Shown one piece after another: positions 24,938 to 33,043 of a DNA stretch of 64,000 nt (the stretch's first letter is position 1; each line of letters opens with the position of its first letter). The notes under the pieces were generated by a model. That model saw nothing but the letters and a program-made list of their open reading frames with translations, made no database searches and had not been told where the DNA came from. Source of the stretch: GSA-30 sp036384435 (GTDB lineage: Bacteria; Pseudomonadota; Gammaproteobacteria; Xanthomonadales; Rhodanobacteraceae); NCBI RefSeq assembly GCF_036384435.1, contig NZ_DASVMI010000080.1, positions 1-64,000 on the forward strand, read 5' to 3'. Made by a program: the position numbers and the translations under genes.

Positions 24938-25237
24938 ATGGCTGACGCCGATGATACGGCACGCGCGAGCTCAAAACTTCCCATTGAGCTGACTTCTCTC
25001 TCCGATGAGCAATCACGGCCACCCAGCACGCTAGAAGATGTCATGCGTGGCTCCCTGGCGCTGGTTCGTACGCTGTCCTATTGCGTGGCCGCTCGCCATC
25101 CCTCGCCCAACCGGCCGCTACCTGCGAACTGGTATGAGGCGCATGGGCTTGTCGAGGGCCTTGCCGCTGCGCTGGAGATCCTGGACGAGAGAGCTGGGGC
25201 GCTACGCCAACAGATGATAAGGAGCCAAGCCACCTGA
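24938..25237 (+). CDS. Hypothetical protein, 99 residues
   Basis: Small soluble protein starting MADADDTARASSKLP with a good ribosome-binding site (ACAGGAG) 8 bases before the ATG. The N-terminal 30 residues are polar and probably disordered. The rest is predicted to be helical (LEDVMRGSLALVRTLSYCV, HGLVEGLAAALEILDERAGALRQQM). No recognised domain, no signal peptide and no TM. Base composition and codon use match the neighbours, so it looks real. Function unknown. Confidence 0.55.
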   Translation: MADADDTARASSKLPIELTSLSDEQSRPPSTLEDVMRGSLALVRTLSYCVAARHPSPNRPLPANWYEAHGLVEGLAAALEILDERAGALRQQMIRSQAT

Positions 25238-25358
25238 TACGGCCAGGTGCACGAAGCAGAGAGCCGGGTGGGGCAGTCTTAAGGCCGCCTCACCCCTCTG
25301 AACCGTGCATGGCCTGTCAGGCGGCTTGGCCTCACCCATCGCCGGATGCGTGGCCCGA

Positions 25359-25937
25359 TCACCTGGGCGAGGTGAGGTCGTCCGCCACCAGGCCATAGAT
25401 CACGGCATCCTCCGCGTTGCCGTGCAGCACCACGCGTCGCCGTGCCACGCCCTCACGCTGCGCGCCCAACCGCTCGGCGCAACGTTGGCTGGCCAGATTG
25501 CCCGTGGCGGCCACGATTTCGATCCGGTTCAACACCAACGTCGCAAAGCCGAACGTTGCCACCGCGCGGGCAGCACGCGAGGCGTAGCCTTGGCCCGTCG
25601 CCGAGTCGCGTATCCAGTAGCCCAGATTGGCACGCCAGTCGCGGCGATCGATCTGGTTCAGGCCGGCGCCGCCGACCAGCTGGTCCTGGGCATCGAATAC
25701 CGCAAACGCATAGTGGTCGCCGTCGTCCCAGCCCTGCTGGCAAAACGCGATCCAGCGCAATGCCTCGTCCAGGTCGTAGTCGGCATGGCACCAGGGCAGC
25801 CAGCGACCGACACCGGCTTGCGACTGACGTACCGCCTCCCACAAGGCCGGGGCATAGGCCTGTTGCCAGGGCCTTAGCATCAGTGGTGGGGCATCGAGCG
25901 GTTCGGGAACGAGTTGGGGCTGAACGGGCATTGTCAT
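25359..25937 (-). CDS. GNAT-family N-acetyltransferase (RimJ/RimL-like)
   Basis: Acetyltransferase of 192 residues. N-terminal LMLRPWQQAYAPALWEAVRQS and the strand YAFAVFDAQDQLVGGAGLNQID are typical of the RimJ branch. The acetyl-CoA loop is in LGYWIRDSATGQGYASRAARAVATFGF (the Q/RxxGxG/A region). The end, LNRIEIVAATGNLASQRCAERLGAQREGVARR, is the classic RimJ C-terminal pattern. Members acetylate N-terminal residues of ribosomal proteins or small molecules; the substrate here is unknown. ATG 25937 is the first Met before the conserved domain. Divergent from folD. Confidence 0.9.
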   Translation of the reverse strand: MTMPVQPQLVPEPLDAPPLMLRPWQQAYAPALWEAVRQSQAGVGRWLPWCHADYDLDEALRWIAFCQQGWDDGDHYAFAVFDAQDQLVGGAGLNQIDRRDWRANLGYWIRDSATGQGYASRAARAVATFGFATLVLNRIEIVAATGNLASQRCAERLGAQREGVARRRVVLHGNAEDAVIYGLVADDLTSPR

Positions 25938-26000
25938 CGCGTTTGTGCGGCCATCGGGTAGCCAGGATAATGTCGCGCTTTGCAGGCTAAGGAAAACCCC

Positions 26001-26855
26001 ATGACCGCGCGCATCCTCGATGGCAAACGCATCGCCCAGGAACTGCTGGACCGCATCGGCAAGCGCGTGGCCGAGCGCCAGGCCAAGGGTCTGGACGCGC
26101 CGGGACTGGCCGTGGTGTTGGTAGGCACCGACGCCAGTTCGGCGGTCTATGTGCGCAACAAGCGCAAGGCCTGTCACCAGGTGGGTTTTCGTTCCTTCGA
26201 CTACGACTTGCCGGCAAGCACCAGTCAGGACGACCTCTTCGCGCTGATCGATCGGCTGAACGCCGACCCGCAAGTGCATGGCATCCTGGTGCAGTCGCCA
26301 TTGCCCGAACATATCGACGAAGACGCCCTGGTCGATCGCATCGATCCGGCCAAGGACGTGGACGGCTTCCAGGCCATCAATGTCGGCCGGCTGGCACTGC
26401 GTCGCTTTGGCCTGCGTCCGTGCACGCCCAAGGGCGTGATGACTTTGCTCGGCCACACCGATCGCCCGGTGCGCGGCCAGCATGCCGTGGTCGTGGGCGT
26501 TTCCAATCACGTCGGTCGTCCGCTGGCGCTGGAGCTGCTGATCGCCGGCTGCACCATCACCTGCTGCCACAAGTTCACGCAGGGGCTGGAGCAATTCGTG
26601 CGTCAGGCCGATATCGTCATCGTGGCGGTGGGCCGACCAGGCCTGGTCAAAGGCGAATGGATCAAGCCGGGCGCGGTGGTGATCGATGTGGGCATCAACC
26701 GTCTTGATGATGGCCGTCTCATTGGCGACGTGGCATTCGACACCGCCGCCGAACGCGCGAGCTGGATCACTCCCGTGCCGGGTGGCGTAGGCCCCATGAC
26801 GGTGGCCACGCTGATGGAAAATACCCTGGAGGCAGCGGAGGCGAGGGCGGATTGA
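26001..26855 (+). CDS. folD: Methylenetetrahydrofolate dehydrogenase/cyclohydrolase
   Basis: Bifunctional enzyme of 284 residues converting 5,10-methylene-THF to 10-formyl-THF using NADP. Motifs: YVRNKRKACHQVGF with the catalytic Lys, the VQSPLPEHIDEDALVDRIDPAKDVDGFQAINVGRL region, and GVSNHVGRPLALELL for the nucleotide. The C-terminus TPVPGGVGPMTVATLMENTLEAAE is highly conserved. ATG 26001 has AAGGAAAACCCC just upstream and begins the family N-terminus (MTARILDGKRIAQEL). Confidence 0.97.
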   Translation: MTARILDGKRIAQELLDRIGKRVAERQAKGLDAPGLAVVLVGTDASSAVYVRNKRKACHQVGFRSFDYDLPASTSQDDLFALIDRLNADPQVHGILVQSPLPEHIDEDALVDRIDPAKDVDGFQAINVGRLALRRFGLRPCTPKGVMTLLGHTDRPVRGQHAVVVGVSNHVGRPLALELLIAGCTITCCHKFTQGLEQFVRQADIVIVAVGRPGLVKGEWIKPGAVVIDVGINRLDDGRLIGDVAFDTAAERASWITPVPGGVGPMTVATLMENTLEAAEARAD

Positions 26856-26899
26856 CGCATCTCGCGCTTGATGGTGTGGCGCAGCATCGGGATGGCGCG

Positions 26900-26905
26900 T
26901 ATAAT
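26900..26905 (+). promoter_or_regulatory. Candidate -10 box of the guaB promoter
   Basis: A perfect TATAAT 26 bases before the guaB ATG in a 76-bp gap after folD. No good -35 hexamer lies at 16-18 bp (TGGCGC at 17), so promoter strength is uncertain. Confidence 0.4.
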
Positions 26906-26931
26906 CCTCTCTTTGCAGCGGGACTTTTCGC

Positions 26932-28389
26932 ATGCGTATCCTCGCCGAGGCTCTCACCTACGACGACGTCTACCTCGTTCCGGCCCATTCGGCCGTCCTC
27001 CCTCGCGACGTAGACACTTCAACCCGTTTAACGCGTAGCCTTCGGCTGAACATCCCGATCGTTTCGGCGGCGATGGACACGGTCACCGAGGCTCGCCTTG
27101 CGATCACCATGGCGCAGAGCGGCGGCATCGGCATCATCCATAAGAACATGACCGCCGATCAGCAAGCCGCTGAAGTACGGCTGGTCAAGAAGTTCGAAGC
27201 CGGCGTCATTCGCAGCCCGATCACCGTGGGGCCCAACACGTCCATTCGCGAAGTGCTGCAACTGACCCGCGCCAACAATATCTCCGGCGTGCCGGTGGTC
27301 GATGGCGAAAAGCTCGTCGGCATCGTCACCAGTCGCGACCTGCGCTTCGAGCGCAAGCATGATGACCCGGTGCGCAACATCATGACGCGGCAAGAGAAGC
27401 TGGTCACCGTGCGCGAGGGCGCCGACCAGGACGAAGTGCTCCAGTTGCTGCACAAGCACCGCATCGAGAAGGTGCTGGTGGTCAACGACGATTTCCAATT
27501 GCGCGGCCTGATCACCGTCAAGGACATCCAGAAAGCCCGTGACAATCCCAATGCCGCCAAGGATCGCAACCAGCGCCTGGTGGTTGGCGCGGCGGTCGGC
27601 GTGGGTGGCGATACCGAACATCGCGTCGCCGCCCTGGTCGATGCCGGCGTGGATGTCATCGTGGTCGATACCGCGCACGGTCATTCGCAGGGCGTGATCG
27701 AGCGCGCCGGCTGGGTCAAGAAGCATTATCCGCAAGTGCAGGTCATTGCCGGCAACATCGTCACCGGTGAAGCCGCGCGCGCCTTGCTCGATGCGGGCGT
27801 GGACGCCGTCAAGGTCGGCGTCGGCCCGGGCTCCATCTGCACCACGCGCGTCGTTGCGGGTGTGGGCGTGCCGCAGATCACCGCGATCGATATGGTCGCC
27901 ACAGCGCTGAAGGACGAAATCCCGCTGATCGCCGATGGCGGCATCCGCTACTCCGGCGACATCCCCAAGGCACTGGCCGCTGGCGCATCCACCGTGATGC
28001 TCGGTTCCATGTTCGCTGGCACCGAAGAATCGCCCGGTGAAGTGGAGCTCTTCCAGGGCCGTTCGTATAAGAGCTACCGCGGCATGGGTTCGCTTGGCGC
28101 GATGGCGCTTGGCTCCAAGGATCGCTACTTCCAGGATGAAGCCGACGCCGACAAGCTGGTTCCCGAAGGCATCGAAGGTCGCGTGCCGTACCGTGGCCCG
28201 CTGCGCAACATCATCCACCAGTTGATCGGCGGCTTGCGTGCCTCGATGGGCTACCTGGGCGCCGCCACCATCGACGACGTGCGCAACAACGCGCAATTCG
28301 TCAAGGTGACCTCCGCTGGCGTCACCGAAGCGCACCCGCATGATATCCAGATCACCAAGGAAGCGCCGAACTATCGGCTCAATTCCTGA
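26932..28389 (+). CDS. guaB: Inosine-5'-monophosphate dehydrogenase
   Basis: IMPDH of 485 residues, the NAD-dependent oxidation of IMP to XMP and the first committed step of GMP synthesis. The TIM barrel is split by a CBS pair (about residues 95-205, VGPNTSIREVLQLTRANNISGVPVVD and onward). The active-site loop is GPGSICTTRVVAG with the catalytic Cys. The flap/C-terminal region reads YRGMGSLGAMALGSKDRYFQ. It is followed by guaA, the usual guaBA order, with an unusually long 145-bp gap holding tandem heptamers. Confidence 0.98.
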   Translation: MRILAEALTYDDVYLVPAHSAVLPRDVDTSTRLTRSLRLNIPIVSAAMDTVTEARLAITMAQSGGIGIIHKNMTADQQAAEVRLVKKFEAGVIRSPITVGPNTSIREVLQLTRANNISGVPVVDGEKLVGIVTSRDLRFERKHDDPVRNIMTRQEKLVTVREGADQDEVLQLLHKHRIEKVLVVNDDFQLRGLITVKDIQKARDNPNAAKDRNQRLVVGAAVGVGGDTEHRVAALVDAGVDVIVVDTAHGHSQGVIERAGWVKKHYPQVQVIAGNIVTGEAARALLDAGVDAVKVGVGPGSICTTRVVAGVGVPQITAIDMVATALKDEIPLIADGGIRYSGDIPKALAAGASTVMLGSMFAGTEESPGEVELFQGRSYKSYRGMGSLGAMALGSKDRYFQDEADADKLVPEGIEGRVPYRGPLRNIIHQLIGGLRASMGYLGAATIDDVRNNAQFVKVTSAGVTEAHPHDIQITKEAPNYRLNS

Positions 28390-28495
28390 TGTTTGCGAGT
28401 CCCTGCACTCGGGAGCCGGGACTGGCAAAGCCATGACAAAACATCGGCGCGATCAATCGCGTCGATGCATCACGTTTTCCATGACGGGGCAGGGA

Positions 28496-28536
28496 CCCGA
28501 GTCCCGAGTCCCGAGTCCCGAGTCCCGAGTCCCGAT
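28496..28536 (+). repeat. CCCGAGT heptamer tandem repeat in the guaA leader
   Basis: Five exact CCCGAGT units lie head to tail from 28496 to 28530. A sixth partial unit (CCCGAT) runs into the guaA ATG at 28535. They occupy the place of the ribosome-binding site, and no normal Shine-Dalgarno is seen within them. Copy-number slippage would change the leader but not the frame. Confidence 0.8.
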
Positions 28537-30121
28537 GACCACAAACATCCACACCGACAAGATCCTCATCCTCGATTTCGGCGCGCAGTACACCCAGCTC
28601 ATCGCGCGCCGCATCCGCGAAATCGGTGTCTATTGCGAAATCTGGGCGTGGGATCACGATCCATCCGAGATCGCCCACTTCGGTGCCAAGGGCATCATTC
28701 TGTCCGGTGGCCCCGAATCGACCACCGTCGCCGGCGCACCCAAGGCGCCGCAGGAAGTCTTCGATGCAGGCCTGCCGATTCTGGGCATCTGCTACGGCAT
28801 GCAGACCCTGGCCGCGCAGTTGGGTGGTGCGACCGAGGCGGCCGATGCGCGCGAATTCGGCCATGCCACCGTCGACATCGTCGCCGAGGACAGCCTGCTC
28901 AAGGGCCTTACCGATCATCCGGCCGACAAACCGGCGCTGGATGTGTGGATGAGCCACGGCGACCATGTCGCCATGGCGCCGCCCGGTTTCACTATCACCG
29001 GTCGCACCGACCGCGTGCCGGTGGCGACCATGTCCAACGAAGAAAAGCGTTGGTACGGTGTGCAGTTCCACCCGGAAGTCACGCACACCAAGCAGGGCGA
29101 GGCGCTGCTGCGTCGCTTCGTCGCCGACATCTGCGGCTGCCGTACCTTGTGGACCGCTGCCAACATCATCGAAGACCAGATCGCCCGCGTACGCGAACAG
29201 GTGGGTGACGATCAGGTATTGCTGGGCCTGTCCGGCGGCGTCGATTCCTCTGTGGTCGCCGCGCTCCTGCACCGTGCCATCGGCGACAAGCTCACTTGCG
29301 TGTTCGTCGACACCGGCCTGCTGCGCTGGCAGGAAGGCGACCAGGTCATGGCCACCATGGCCCAGCACATGGGCGTCAAGGTCATCCGCGTCAATGCTGC
29401 GCAGCGCTATTTCGATGCGCTCGCTGGCGTCAGCGATCCGGAAGCCAAGCGCAAGATCATCGGCGGCCTGTTCATCGAGATCTTCGACGAGGAATCGGCC
29501 AAGATCACCCAGGCCAGCGGCGGCCAGGTGAAGTGGCTGGCCCAGGGCACGATTTACCCCGATGTGATCGAGTCGGCCGGCAGCAAGACCGGCAAGGCGC
29601 ACGTCATCAAGAGCCACCACAATGTTGGCGGTCTGCCCGAGCACATGAAGCTCAAGCTGGTCGAGCCACTGCGTGAACTGTTCAAGGACGAAGTCCGCCG
29701 TATCGGCGTGGAGCTGGGCCTGCCGCGCGACATGGTCTACCGCCACCCGTTCCCAGGCCCCGGCCTTGGTGTACGCATCCTGGGCGAAGTAAAGCCCGAA
29801 TACGCCGAAATCCTGGCCAAGGCCGATGCGATCTTCATCGAAGAACTGCGCCGCTGGGACCTCTACGACAAGACCAGCCAGGCCTTCGCCGTCTTCCTGC
29901 CGGTCAAATCCGTAGGCGTCGTTGGCGACGCCCGTGCCTACGAATGGGTCATCGCCCTGCGCGCCGTGGAAACCATAGACTTCATGACCGCCCACTGGGC
30001 CCACCTCCCATACGATTTCCTTGGGCGGGTTTCCAACAGGATTATCAATGAGCTACGCGGTGTTTCTCGCGTGGTTTATGACATTAGCGGCAAGCCACCG
30101 GCTACGATCGAGTGGGAGTGA
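28535..30121 (+). CDS. guaA: GMP synthase (glutamine-hydrolysing)
   Basis: Enzyme of 528 residues making GMP from XMP, ATP and glutamine. The N-terminal class I glutamine amidotransferase has the nucleophile Cys in GICYGMQTLAAQ and the His/Glu in FHPEVTHT. The ATP-pyrophosphatase domain has LLGLSGGVDSSVVAAL. The C-terminal dimerisation domain ends NRIINELRGVSRVVYDISGKPPATIEWE, complete. The last ~100 bases use codons unlike the rest (AGG, ATT, TTT, CTA), suggesting the 3' end was swapped when the island inserted. The start was set at the first ATG giving the conserved N-terminus; longer extensions contain the heptamers. Confidence 0.97.
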   Translation: MTTNIHTDKILILDFGAQYTQLIARRIREIGVYCEIWAWDHDPSEIAHFGAKGIILSGGPESTTVAGAPKAPQEVFDAGLPILGICYGMQTLAAQLGGATEAADAREFGHATVDIVAEDSLLKGLTDHPADKPALDVWMSHGDHVAMAPPGFTITGRTDRVPVATMSNEEKRWYGVQFHPEVTHTKQGEALLRRFVADICGCRTLWTAANIIEDQIARVREQVGDDQVLLGLSGGVDSSVVAALLHRAIGDKLTCVFVDTGLLRWQEGDQVMATMAQHMGVKVIRVNAAQRYFDALAGVSDPEAKRKIIGGLFIEIFDEESAKITQASGGQVKWLAQGTIYPDVIESAGSKTGKAHVIKSHHNVGGLPEHMKLKLVEPLRELFKDEVRRIGVELGLPRDMVYRHPFPGPGLGVRILGEVKPEYAEILAKADAIFIEELRRWDLYDKTSQAFAVFLPVKSVGVVGDARAYEWVIALRAVETIDFMTAHWAHLPYDFLGRVSNRIINELRGVSRVVYDISGKPPATIEWE

Positions 30122-30422
30122 ATTAACGTCCTTCGGGGACTATCGCCAGTTATCGAGAAATTGCCGTAACGTGTTGATTTAAAAAGAAATACGTCACGGC
30201 AGCTATCGGTGGCTATCGCCGGCCAGCAGAACAGGTTGGCGGTGGAAGTGGCGGTAAGAACCGGAGGCCGGATTAAGACCCTCCCGTTTACTATCCAGAC
30301 CAAACCGGTCTTTGACGGTAAAAAGCTCCTAGGGAAAGCTTGTTTCATGCGGCTTTCCGGGCATCAGCGGGTCTCCTGACCCATGACGGTAAAAGCCGTC
30401 ACGAACTAGGAGAAAAACCACG
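30122..30422. other. Island left-end non-coding region
   Basis: 301 bases between guaA and the integrase with no convincing gene. It is less GC-rich than the core. It holds repeated TATCG-containing words (CTATCGCC, TTATCGAG, CTATCGGT, CTATCGCC), two copies of GACGGTAAAA (about 30315 and 30384), and a small hairpin GACGG-TAAAAG-CCGTC just before the integrase ribosome-binding site. These could be integrase arm-binding or excisionase sites. No exact att duplication could be established by eye. Confidence 0.45.
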
Positions 30423-31679
30423 ATGCTTACCGACACCGCACTGCGCAATCTCAAGCCTAAGTCCAAGATTTATAAGGCTTCTGACCGGGACGGGATGTAC
30501 GTGACGGTATCGCCTACCGGTACCGTCACCTTCCGCTACGATTACCGTCTGAATGGCCGCCGTGAAACCCTGACCATCGGCCGCTACGGGCCGACCGGTA
30601 TTTCGCTAGCTCTTGCCCGTGAAAAGCTGATCGACGCCAAAAAGGCCGTCGCTCATGGCAAGTCCCCCGCGCTGGAGAAGCAGCGCGAGAAGCGCCGCCT
30701 GACCGCTGCCAAGACATTCGGCGAGATGACCGAGAAGTGGCTGGCCGGCGCCCGGATGGCCGACAGCACCAAGGCGATGCGCAAGAGCATCGTCGATCGG
30801 GACATCTTGCCGGCTTTCGAGAACCGCCAGCTCAACGAAATTACCGCCGACGACCTGCGAGCGTTGTGTAACAAGGTGAAGGAGCGCGGGGCCCCTGCCA
30901 CTGCGGTGCACATCCGCGACATCGTGAAGCAAGTCTATGCCTTCGCCATCCTGCACGGCGAGAAGCTGGAGAACCCCGCCGCCGACGTCGGTGCCGCGTC
31001 GATCGCGACCTTCGTGCCAAAGGATCGCGCCCTGTCGCCGCTTGAGATCCGTCTGATGGCGCGACAGATGGAATCGGTGGCGACCTATCCGACCATTCGG
31101 CTGGCGCTACGCATGATCTTGCTGACGCTGGTGCGCAAGAGCGAGCTGATCCAAGCCACCTGGGATGAGGTTGATTTCGAGAACGCGACCTGGACCATTC
31201 CGAAGCAGCGGATGAAGGGGCGCAATCCCCATGTGGTCTATCTCTCGCGCCAGGCCCTCGACATCTTCGTGGCACTCCACACGTGCGCGGCCGGCTCCAA
31301 GTTCGTGCTGCCGTCGCGCTATGACGCCGACCGCTGCATGTCGAATGCGACCCTCAACCGGGTCACGCAGATCGTGGCGGAACGAGCCAAAGCCGCCGGC
31401 CTGCCGTTGGAGTCGTTCACCGTCCATGACCTGCGCCGCACCGGCTCGACGCTCCTCAACGAAATCGGCTTCAACCGCGACTGGATCGAAAAGTGTCTGG
31501 CCCATGAGGACGGACGTTCTTCGCGCTCGATCTATAACAAGGCCGAGTACGCCGAGCAGCGGCGTCACATGCTGCAGGAGTGGGCCAACATGGTTGATGC
31601 CTGGATCGGTGGGCAGACCTATGTGCCGAAGCTGATGCCAGAAAACGTCGTCGTTCCGACGTTGAGCGCAACGGTCTGA
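30423..31679 (+). CDS. int: Tyrosine-type integrase (DUF4102/P4-like family)
   Basis: Site-specific recombinase of 418 residues, next to the guaA 3' end and probably the integrase that targeted it. The N-terminal DUF4102-type arm-binding domain contains KSKIYKASDRDGMYVTVSPTGTVTFRYDYRLNGRRETLTIGRYG. The SAM-like core-binding domain spans about residues 100-180. Catalytic residues: Arg in LVRKSELIQATWDEVD (about 238), HDLRRTG (about 334), and Tyr in SRSIYNKAEYAEQR (about 369). AGGAG precedes the ATG. A decayed relative of its 5' part lies at 51970-52140. Confidence 0.93.
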   Translation: MLTDTALRNLKPKSKIYKASDRDGMYVTVSPTGTVTFRYDYRLNGRRETLTIGRYGPTGISLALAREKLIDAKKAVAHGKSPALEKQREKRRLTAAKTFGEMTEKWLAGARMADSTKAMRKSIVDRDILPAFENRQLNEITADDLRALCNKVKERGAPATAVHIRDIVKQVYAFAILHGEKLENPAADVGAASIATFVPKDRALSPLEIRLMARQMESVATYPTIRLALRMILLTLVRKSELIQATWDEVDFENATWTIPKQRMKGRNPHVVYLSRQALDIFVALHTCAAGSKFVLPSRYDADRCMSNATLNRVTQIVAERAKAAGLPLESFTVHDLRRTGSTLLNEIGFNRDWIEKCLAHEDGRSSRSIYNKAEYAEQRRHMLQEWANMVDAWIGGQTYVPKLMPENVVVPTLSATV

Positions 31680-31684
31680 CAGGG

Positions 31685-31714
31685 TGAATGGGTTGTCACT
31701 TGACAACCCATTCA
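31685..31714. promoter_or_regulatory. Perfect 30-bp palindrome over a candidate promoter
   Basis: 14-bp arms TGAATGGGTTGTCA and TGACAACCCATTCA flank a 2-bp centre. The right arm contains a perfect -35 TTGACA (31700-31705). A weak CATACT lies 17 bp further on (31723-31728). This is the form of an autoregulatory operator for the following two-gene unit. It could instead be the integrase terminator, although no T tract follows. A start near 31735 would leave almost no leader before the ATG at 31740. Confidence 0.6.
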
Positions 31715-31739
31715 ATCATCCCCATACTGGAGATCACTG

Positions 31740-32015
31740 ATGGCCCGTTCGTCTCATCCGAAGAAAGAGGTTGAGGAAGCTCTCAGACATGCCGAAGGGC
31801 AGGGCTGGCGCGTCGAAATAGGCGGCAGCCATGCCTGGGGGCGGATTTACTGCCCGTACAACGACGAGGAATGTCGCTGCGGCGAGTTCTGCATCACGTC
31901 GATTTGGAGTACACCAAAGAACCCCGGCAACCACGCCCGCGCTTTGCGGCGTGTCGTGGACAACTGCACCACGCATCGCAAGCAGCGCGAGGCCGGTGAC
32001 GATGCCAAGGAGTAG
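31740..32015 (+). CDS. Small HicA-like protein, putative toxin
   Basis: Protein of 91 residues. SSHPKKEVEEALRHAEGQGWRVEIGGSHAWGRIYCP resembles the HicA toxin fold (helix, strand, GSH with the catalytic His), with an inserted Cys-rich stretch (CPYNDEECRCGEFC) that could bind metal. The end, TPKNPGNHARALRRVVDNC, is equivalent to the HicA C-terminal helix. HicA proteins are mRNA interferases. GGAG precedes the ATG. The next gene begins 5 bases after its stop, so the two form one unit. The toxin role is inferred from fold-like features and gene pairing. Confidence 0.55.
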   Translation: MARSSHPKKEVEEALRHAEGQGWRVEIGGSHAWGRIYCPYNDEECRCGEFCITSIWSTPKNPGNHARALRRVVDNCTTHRKQREAGDDAKE

Positions 32016-32019
32016 CGCG

Positions 32020-32544
32020 ATGGAATACACCTTCACCTTGAAATACCAGCTTGCCGACGACGACCGCGACCCGGACGTGCTGGTTGAGCGCCTGGGCGAA
32101 GCCGACTGCGACGATGCCTTGGTCGGCATCGGCCAGCCGGGACGGCTGGCGCTGGAGTTCACCCGCGAGGCAGCCGACGCGGAGACTGCCGTGCGTAGCG
32201 CGTTGGCTGCCGTGCGCACTGCCATACCGGCGGCCAAGCTGATCGAAGTCGCACCCGATCTGGTCGGGCTGACCGACGTGGCCGATATCGTGGGTGTTTC
32301 CCGGCAGAACATGCGCAAGCTCATGCTAGCGCATCCGGGCAGCTTTCCTGCTCCGGTGCACGAGGGCAGTGCGTCGATTTGGCACCTGGCCGACGTACTG
32401 ACCTGGTTGCAGGCCAAGGGCAGCTATTCGCTGGCCAAGGACGTGCTGGATGTGGCGCGGGTAGCCCTGCAGGTCAACGTAGCGAAGGAGGGCCAGCGGT
32501 TGCCGCGATCGGCATCCAAGGAACTACAGGCCCTGGTCGGATGA
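32020..32544 (+). CDS. DNA-binding partner of the HicA-like protein, putative antitoxin
   Basis: Protein of 174 residues. The N-terminal ~75 residues (MEYTFTLKYQLADDDRDPDVLVERL ... LALEFTREAADAETAVRSALAAVRTAIPAAKLIEVAPDLVG) look like a small ferredoxin-like alpha/beta domain. A MerR/AlpA-like helix-turn-helix follows (LTDVADIVGVSRQNMRKLMLAHPGSFPAPVHEGSASIWHLADVLTWLQ). A good ribosome-binding site (AAGGAG) lies at the end of the preceding gene. It is probably the repressor of the palindrome at 31685. It is unlike classical HicB, so the antitoxin role is inferred. Confidence 0.5.
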   Translation: MEYTFTLKYQLADDDRDPDVLVERLGEADCDDALVGIGQPGRLALEFTREAADAETAVRSALAAVRTAIPAAKLIEVAPDLVGLTDVADIVGVSRQNMRKLMLAHPGSFPAPVHEGSASIWHLADVLTWLQAKGSYSLAKDVLDVARVALQVNVAKEGQRLPRSASKELQALVG

Positions 32545-32559
32545 GGCGCATCGCCGGCA

Positions 32560-32964
32560 TCATCCTTCGCTCGAACCCGTCCGAACAGGGCGGGTTTTTC
32601 GCAGGTGAACATCCGGTTTCGAGACGCCCGAGCGCGGTACCTGCTTTCGTTGCTCGACCCATGCTTCTACTTCAGCCAAGTCCCATACGACACAGCGAGG
32701 CGTCAGATTGAAGCGGCGAGGAAATTCCCCGCGGCGCTCCATTTCGTAGATCGTTGTATCGGCAAGGGGGATGATCTGACGTAGTTCGCCACGACGGATT
32801 GTTCGCCGGAAGGGAAGGGAGCTATGGCTGGGAAACTGCGGCAGTGCCTCGTACGCTGCCGTACCTGGCAGCGGAAGCGCGCGACTAAGAGAGGCCTCTG
32901 AGGTCGGCACTCCGTGTGACCTATTTTTCACGTTGAACTCCATGGATGCGGTGCATGGAGACAT
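32560..32964 (-). CDS. AlpA-family regulatory protein
   Basis: Protein of 134 residues whose core is a clear AlpA/excisionase-type winged HTH: RTIRRGELRQIIPLADTTIYEMERRGEFPRRFNLTPRCVVWDLAEVEAWVEQRKQ (about residues 54-107). AlpA proteins control integrase or excision genes of prophages and islands. The ATG at 32964 is preceded by GGAAA at a suitable distance; a second Met at 32943 is possible. The first ~50 residues are not conserved. It lies convergent with the HicA-like unit and downstream of hamB. Confidence 0.75.
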   Translation of the reverse strand: MSPCTASMEFNVKNRSHGVPTSEASLSRALPLPGTAAYEALPQFPSHSSLPFRRTIRRGELRQIIPLADTTIYEMERRGEFPRRFNLTPRCVVWDLAEVEAWVEQRKQVPRSGVSKPDVHLRKTRPVRTGSSEG

Positions 32965-33043
32965 GGTGAATTTCCATACCTATCGGCACAACCTGTTGTA
33001 GCGTAGATGAGTCCTTCTTTACGCCCGTGTCAGGCTATGAAAC

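Noticed and set aside
27028..28434. 468-codon minus-strand frame opposite guaB
   Set aside because: Shadow frame caused by codon bias; IMPDH motifs are on the plus strand.
28496..28536. Heptamer array as a CRISPR
   Set aside because: Units are 7 bp and contiguous with no spacers; no cas genes are present.
28379..30004. 541-codon minus-strand frame opposite guaA
   Set aside because: Shadow frame; guaA on the plus strand is unambiguous.
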